Shown one piece after another: positions 60,362 through 64,000 of a DNA stretch of 64,000 bases. The notes below the pieces were generated by a model. The model made no database searches. It was not told the DNA's origin and worked only from the letters and a program-made list of their open reading frames with translations. The first letter of the stretch is position 1, and every line of letters starts with the position of its first letter. Source of the stretch: UMGS1002 sp964570825. GTDB taxonomy: Bacteria; Bacillota; Clostridia; Oscillospirales; CAG-272. The translations under genes and the position numbers were made by a program. Location: the NCBI GenBank assembly GCA_964570825.1, contig CAZMZJ010000006.1, forward strand, positions 1 through 64,000, in the 5' to 3' direction.

Positions 60362-61633
60362 ATGAGCAAAATGACAATGACTCAGAAAATACTCGCCGCC
60401 CGCGCGGGGGCTGAATCTGTCAAGGCCGGAGAAATAGTGCTTTCGGATGTCGACATGGTGCTCGGCAACGACATCACCTCGCCGGTGGCGATAAACGAAT
60501 TCTCGAAATTCGGGGCGGACAAGGTTTTTGACAGGACAAAAATTTCTCTTGTTATGGATCACTTTGCTCCGAATAAGGACATCAAGGCGGCGGAGCAGTG
60601 CAGGATGTGCCGCGAGTTTGCAGCTGAGAAGGGCATTGAAAACTTTTTTGACGGCGGGGAAATGGGCGTCGAGCATGCGCTTCTTCCGGAAAAAGGTCTT
60701 GTCACCGCCGGAGACGTCGTCATCGGAGCCGACTCGCACACCTGCACATACGGTGCGCTCGGAGCTTTTTCGACCGGCGTCGGTTCTACCGACATGGCTT
60801 TCGGCATGGCGTGCGGCAAGGCATGGTTCAAGGTGCCTTCGGCTGTAAAGTTTGTCCTCACCGGGAAACTCGGCAAATATGTGACCGGAAAGGATGTCAT
60901 ACTTCACATAATCGGCAGAATCGGCGTTGACGGAGCGCTTTACAAATCGATGGAATTCACCGGCGACGGTGTCGGTGGATTGTCTGTCAGCGACAGGCTC
61001 TGCATGGCGAACATGGCAATAGAGGCCGGAGCGAAGAACGGCATTTTCCCGGTCGACAGCAAGACCATCGCGTTTCTGAAAGCCGCCGGTGCAAAAGCGC
61101 CGGTCGTGTACGAGGCGGACGAAGACGCCGAGTATGACAATGTTTATACCGTAGACCTGTCAAAGGTGACCCCGACTGTCGCCTTTCCTCACCTGCCCGG
61201 CAACACCCGGACATTCGACCGGATCGGTGAGGTGAAAATCGATCAGGTGGTTATCGGCTCCTGCACGAACGGACGGCTTGAGGACCTTGAGGCCGCGGCG
61301 GCAATACTCAAGGGAAGAAAAGTAGCTAAAAATGTGCGTGCGATAATCATTCCGGCCACGCAGAAAATATACCTTGAGGCGATGGAAGCAGGGTTTCTCC
61401 GCACCTTTATCGAAGCCAGCGCGCTCGTGTCTGCCCCGACCTGCGGTCCCTGCCTCGGAGGTCACATGGGTATCCTTGCCAAGGGGGAGCGCGCCGTGGC
61501 GACCACGAACCGCAACTTTGTCGGACGCATGGGGCATCCGGAGTCGGAGGTATATCTCGCAAGCCCATATGTCGCGGCGGCGAGCGCCGTAACCGGCAGA
61601 ATAACAAGTCCCGAGGAGGTTATGGGGAAATGA
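60362..61633 (+). CDS. leuC: 3-isopropylmalate/(R)-2-methylmalate dehydratase large subunit
   Basis: A 423-residue aconitase-superfamily large subunit of the short (HACN/LeuC type 2) form. Cluster ligands are in GSCTNGRLEDL and PTCGPCLGGHMG. DSHTCTYGALGAFSTGVGS and GSTDMAF are typical. It works with LeuD on isopropylmalate and on citramalate. Start ATG 60362 (AAGGAG upstream), 4 bp after cimA. Confidence 0.95.
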   Translation: MSKMTMTQKILAARAGAESVKAGEIVLSDVDMVLGNDITSPVAINEFSKFGADKVFDRTKISLVMDHFAPNKDIKAAEQCRMCREFAAEKGIENFFDGGEMGVEHALLPEKGLVTAGDVVIGADSHTCTYGALGAFSTGVGSTDMAFGMACGKAWFKVPSAVKFVLTGKLGKYVTGKDVILHIIGRIGVDGALYKSMEFTGDGVGGLSVSDRLCMANMAIEAGAKNGIFPVDSKTIAFLKAAGAKAPVVYEADEDAEYDNVYTVDLSKVTPTVAFPHLPGNTRTFDRIGEVKIDQVVIGSCTNGRLEDLEAAAAILKGRKVAKNVRAIIIPATQKIYLEAMEAGFLRTFIEASALVSAPTCGPCLGGHMGILAKGERAVATTNRNFVGRMGHPESEVYLASPYVAAASAVTGRITSPEEVMGK

Positions 61634-62139
61634 AGGTAAGAGGAAATGCAATCAAATACGGAAACAATGTCGACACAGACGTCATTATCCCTGCGCGCTA
61701 TTTGAATACCTCCGACAAAAAGGAGCTTGCCTCCCACTGCATGGAGGATCTTGACAGAAATTTTGTAAAGAAAGTGCGGCAGGGCGATATAATGGTTGCC
61801 GGACGCAACTTCGGCTGCGGCTCTTCGCGGGAACATGCGCCAATTGCGATTAAAGAAAGCGGAATTTCGCTCATAATCGCCGAGAGCTTCGCGCGAATCT
61901 TTTACCGGAATGCGATAAATATAGGTCTGCCGATAGTCGAGTGTCCCGGCGCGGCGCAGGCGATAGAAGACGGCGACGAGGTCGAGATGGACTTCGATAC
62001 CGGTATCATCAGGAATATAAGAAGCGGGAAAACCTACTCTGCTGAGCCGTTCCCGAAATTTATCCAATCGATAATCACCGCCGGCGGACTTGCCGGCGCG
62101 GTCAAATCCGGTATGTTTGGAGGCGGAAATGAAACTTAA
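61630..62139 (+). CDS. leuD: 3-isopropylmalate/(R)-2-methylmalate dehydratase small subunit
   Basis: A 169-residue swivelling-domain subunit: NVDTDVIIPARYL, GRNFGCGSSREHAP and IIAESFARIFYRNAINIGLP. It overlaps leuC by ATGA and leuB by a few bases, showing tight coupling. Confidence 0.95.
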   Translation: MKVRGNAIKYGNNVDTDVIIPARYLNTSDKKELASHCMEDLDRNFVKKVRQGDIMVAGRNFGCGSSREHAPIAIKESGISLIIAESFARIFYRNAINIGLPIVECPGAAQAIEDGDEVEMDFDTGIIRNIRSGKTYSAEPFPKFIQSIITAGGLAGAVKSGMFGGGNET

Positions 62140-63178
62140 CATTGCGTTGATGAAGGGTGACGGAATCGGCCCCGAGGTTGTGGACAGAGCGACCGAGGTG
62201 CTCGACAGGGTTGCCGGAAAGTATGGACACAGGATAACATATACCGCGGTGCTCGCAGGCGGCTGCGCCATTGATGCGGTCGGCGAGCCTCTGCCGAAGG
62301 AAGCGCTTGATATCTGCCTTGCCAGCGACAGCGTGCTGCTTGGCGCCGTCGGCGGTCCCAAATGGGATGTGCTGCCCGGACACCTGCGCCCCGAACGTGC
62401 GCTGCTCGGAGTGAGGAAAGCTCTCGGCCTTTATGCGAACATACGCCCCGCCAAGCTGTATCCCGCTCTCAGGGACAGATGTCCCCTGCGCTCATGCGGA
62501 GATTTTGATATGGTTATCGTACGTGAGCTGACCGGAGGTATGTACTTCGGTGAAAGCGGGCGGCGGGAAGGCGCTCTCGGGCCCGAAGCATACGACACCG
62601 AAGCCTACAGCGTCACGGAGATAGAAAGGATCGGGCGCACGGCGTTTGAGAGCGCGCTCAAGCGGCGCCATAAGGTCACAAGCATCGACAAGGCTAACGT
62701 CCTTGAAAGCTCGCGGCTCTGGCGCGAAACGATGCACCGCCTTGCCGCCGAGTATCCCGGAGTCGAATATTCAGATATGCTTGTGGACAACGCTGCAATG
62801 CAGCTTATTAGGAACCCGGCACAGTTCGATGTCATCGTGACCTCAAATATGTTCGGCGATATTTTATCGGACGAGGCATCGCAGCTGACCGGCTCGATCG
62901 GAATGCTGCCATCGGCCTCTCTCGGCAACGGGACGCGCGGACTTTACGAACCGATACACGGCTCGGCCCCCGATATTGCAGGAAAGGGAATCGCTAATCC
63001 GATTGCCACTATTCTCTCGGCTGCCATGATGCTGCGCTACTCATTCGGACTCGCCGCTGAAGCCGGCTGCATAGAGAACGCTGTGGAAGGCACGCTTAAC
63101 GCGGGATATTTGACCGCAGATATCGGAGGAAAACTCACAACCGGTGAAATTACGGAAAAAATACTCGAGTTAATATGA
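62129..63178 (+). CDS. leuB: 3-isopropylmalate dehydrogenase
   Basis: A 349-residue beta-decarboxylating dehydrogenase. GDGIGPEVV, the substrate arginines (RPERALLGVRKALGLYANIRP), DNAAMQL and the metal aspartates in NMFGDILSDEAS are present, as is GSAPDIAGKGIANP. It oxidises 3-isopropylmalate and, in the citramalate path, methylmalate. It is the last gene of the operon; GGAGGCGG precedes ATG 62129. Confidence 0.95.
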   Translation: MKLNIALMKGDGIGPEVVDRATEVLDRVAGKYGHRITYTAVLAGGCAIDAVGEPLPKEALDICLASDSVLLGAVGGPKWDVLPGHLRPERALLGVRKALGLYANIRPAKLYPALRDRCPLRSCGDFDMVIVRELTGGMYFGESGRREGALGPEAYDTEAYSVTEIERIGRTAFESALKRRHKVTSIDKANVLESSRLWRETMHRLAAEYPGVEYSDMLVDNAAMQLIRNPAQFDVIVTSNMFGDILSDEASQLTGSIGMLPSASLGNGTRGLYEPIHGSAPDIAGKGIANPIATILSAAMMLRYSFGLAAEAGCIENAVEGTLNAGYLTADIGGKLTTGEITEKILELI

Positions 63179-63278
63179 AGCGATAGCATAGACGTCGTTT
63201 GGCGAATCATATTTCAGCATGCTTCATCAGCAGCCATCAGCGTTATCAGCTTATTATGATTTCATTGGATTTTGAAAA

Positions 63279-63306
63279 AAAGGACGGCATTCCGCCGTCC
63301 TTTTTA
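63279..63306. terminator. Terminator of the ilv-leu operon
   Basis: AGGACGGC/GCCGTCCT (63281-63288 with 63294-63301) with flanking A-run and T-run, usable from both strands. It lies between leuB and the convergent permease gene. Confidence 0.85.
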
Positions 63307-63313
63307 TTTCAGT

Positions 63314-64000
63314 TTATAACGCCTGAAGATCCTTTTTTTCAAAGAAGTAAAACGTACCCGCCAGCGCGGCGGCTGTTATGATGAGCGAAAGAATCAGATA
63401 TCGCCAGTCAAACAGTCCTGTCGCCAGCTCAGAGGGCGGAAAGTACCGGAGCGGCAAAAACGGACGCAGCGGAGCGTTGTGTTCAAGCATATCATAAACC
63501 ACGCAAAGAATATACGAGACGAGCACCGATAAATTGCCTGCCTTCGCGCCGTTTTCGATGCTGCGCGAGACCGACGCAAACAGCGCGCCGGACGAAAAGA
63601 ATATCATGCCGGAAAGCCATAAAGCGAGAGCGGTTTTTGCAAAAACTCCGGCCATACCGTCCGCAAGTCCGAGTTTAGCCGAGGATGTCAGCGCGAAGAT
63701 GAAGAAAAGAACGCAATAGAGAGTAAGATAAAGGCAGCCGGCCAAAAGCTTTGGGAAGAGAATTTCCGCTCTTCTGCGCGGCTTTGTGAATATAAATTCG
63801 TATGTCTTGTCGGCAAGTTCGCGGGATAATGCGCTGTTTCCGAGATATACTGCGAATATGACCGTAATTATTACCGCATACTGCACAAGGACTGCGTAAT
63901 ACCCGGGAAACGAGGCAATATCAAGTCCGCTCACACCCATAACCGCAAGCACTATTTTCGGAAAATTTTCAAACAGCGCTTGCATTTTGTCTCCCGCCGT
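63314..64000 (-). CDS. ABC-2 type transporter permease (N-terminus beyond the window)
   Basis: At least 223 residues from ATG 63985, open up to the window edge. The frame continues to 64000, and ABC-2 permeases of this kind normally have one more helix in front, so the gene is probably cut. About five to six helices with YAVIITVIFAVYLGNSALS and KTYEFIFTKPRRRAEIL, typical of ABC-2 (NatB-like) permeases. An ATPase gene is expected beyond the window. Substrate unknown. Confidence 0.8.
   Translation of the reverse strand, partial: TAGDKMQALFENFPKIVLAVMGVSGLDIASFPGYYAVLVQYAVIITVIFAVYLGNSALSRELADKTYEFIFTKPRRRAEILFPKLLAGCLYLTLYCVLFFIFALTSSAKLGLADGMAGVFAKTALALWLSGMIFFSSGALFASVSRSIENGAKAGNLSVLVSYILCVVYDMLEHNAPLRPFLPLRYFPPSELATGLFDWRYLILSLIITAAALAGTFYFFEKKDLQAL

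Overview
The window looks like chromosome from a Gram-positive, endospore-forming anaerobe of the class Clostridia. The evidence is spoVT, a SpoVAC homologue, a CotF-like coat protein, the redox repressor Rex, DnaD/DnaI-type primosome proteins, good Shine-Dalgarno sites (AGGAGG) and many clean TTGACA-17-TATAAT promoters. No rRNA, tRNA or CRISPR array was found. Genus cannot be fixed from the sequence alone.

Layout. (1) 1-6.7 kb is a visibly more A+T-rich mobile island or prophage remnant. It holds a scrap of an McrB-like ATPase joined to the tail of a phage-type amidase, then a cassette of a small SHOCT-like protein and three serine-recombinase genes (two full length, one without catalytic domain). 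An HTH protein, an alpha/beta hydrolase and a membrane-anchored coiled-coil protein follow as probable cargo. The island ends in a tandem array of ~20-bp repeats at 6566-6703. (2) 6.8-10.2 kb: rlmD, three small membrane/zinc-ribbon genes and a ferredoxin. (3) 10.3-17.6 kb: a promoter-driven structured RNA (raiA-like), then a polyamine operon with an attenuator: speA, speE, carboxynorspermidine dehydrogenase, carboxynorspermidine decarboxylase, aguA and aguB. (4) 17.7-34.8 kb: a metal-binding lipoprotein with a 7-1-7 operator, a GGDEF protein, glycerate kinase, a giant alpha-2-macroglobulin-like lipoprotein, a CapA-like protein, a heterodimeric ABC exporter, a sugar isomerase and an S41 protease. 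(5) 35-45.5 kb: spoVT, dCMP deaminase, rimI-tsaD-rex-dnaD-dnaI, spoVAC, an FSA-type transaldolase, a DUF4405 membrane protein and a coat protein. Two heptanucleotide tandem arrays lie here. (6) 45.6-51.7 kb: a PiT phosphate transporter with its DUF47 partner behind a PhoP-box-like array, and a TetR/MMPL divergent pair. (7) 51.9-63.2 kb: one long branched-chain amino acid operon, ilvB-ilvN-ilvC-ilvD-leuA-cimA-leuC-leuD-leuB. A possible Ile/Val-rich leader peptide and an intrinsic terminator precede it. (8) The right edge cuts an ABC-2 permease gene.

How the genes work together. SpeA, AguA and AguB take arginine through agmatine and N-carbamoylputrescine to putrescine. The carboxynorspermidine enzymes can then build (nor)spermidine from aspartate semialdehyde, while SpeE would need decarboxylated SAM from a speD not seen here. 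CimA makes citramalate from pyruvate and acetyl-CoA. With LeuCDB and IlvBNCD this single operon can therefore make the carbon skeletons of valine, leucine and isoleucine without threonine deaminase, needing only a transaminase from elsewhere.

The most unusual signals are regulatory or non-coding: the 10.37-10.59 kb RNA, the repeat array at the island edge, the ilv leader, the heptamer arrays and several well-formed operators.
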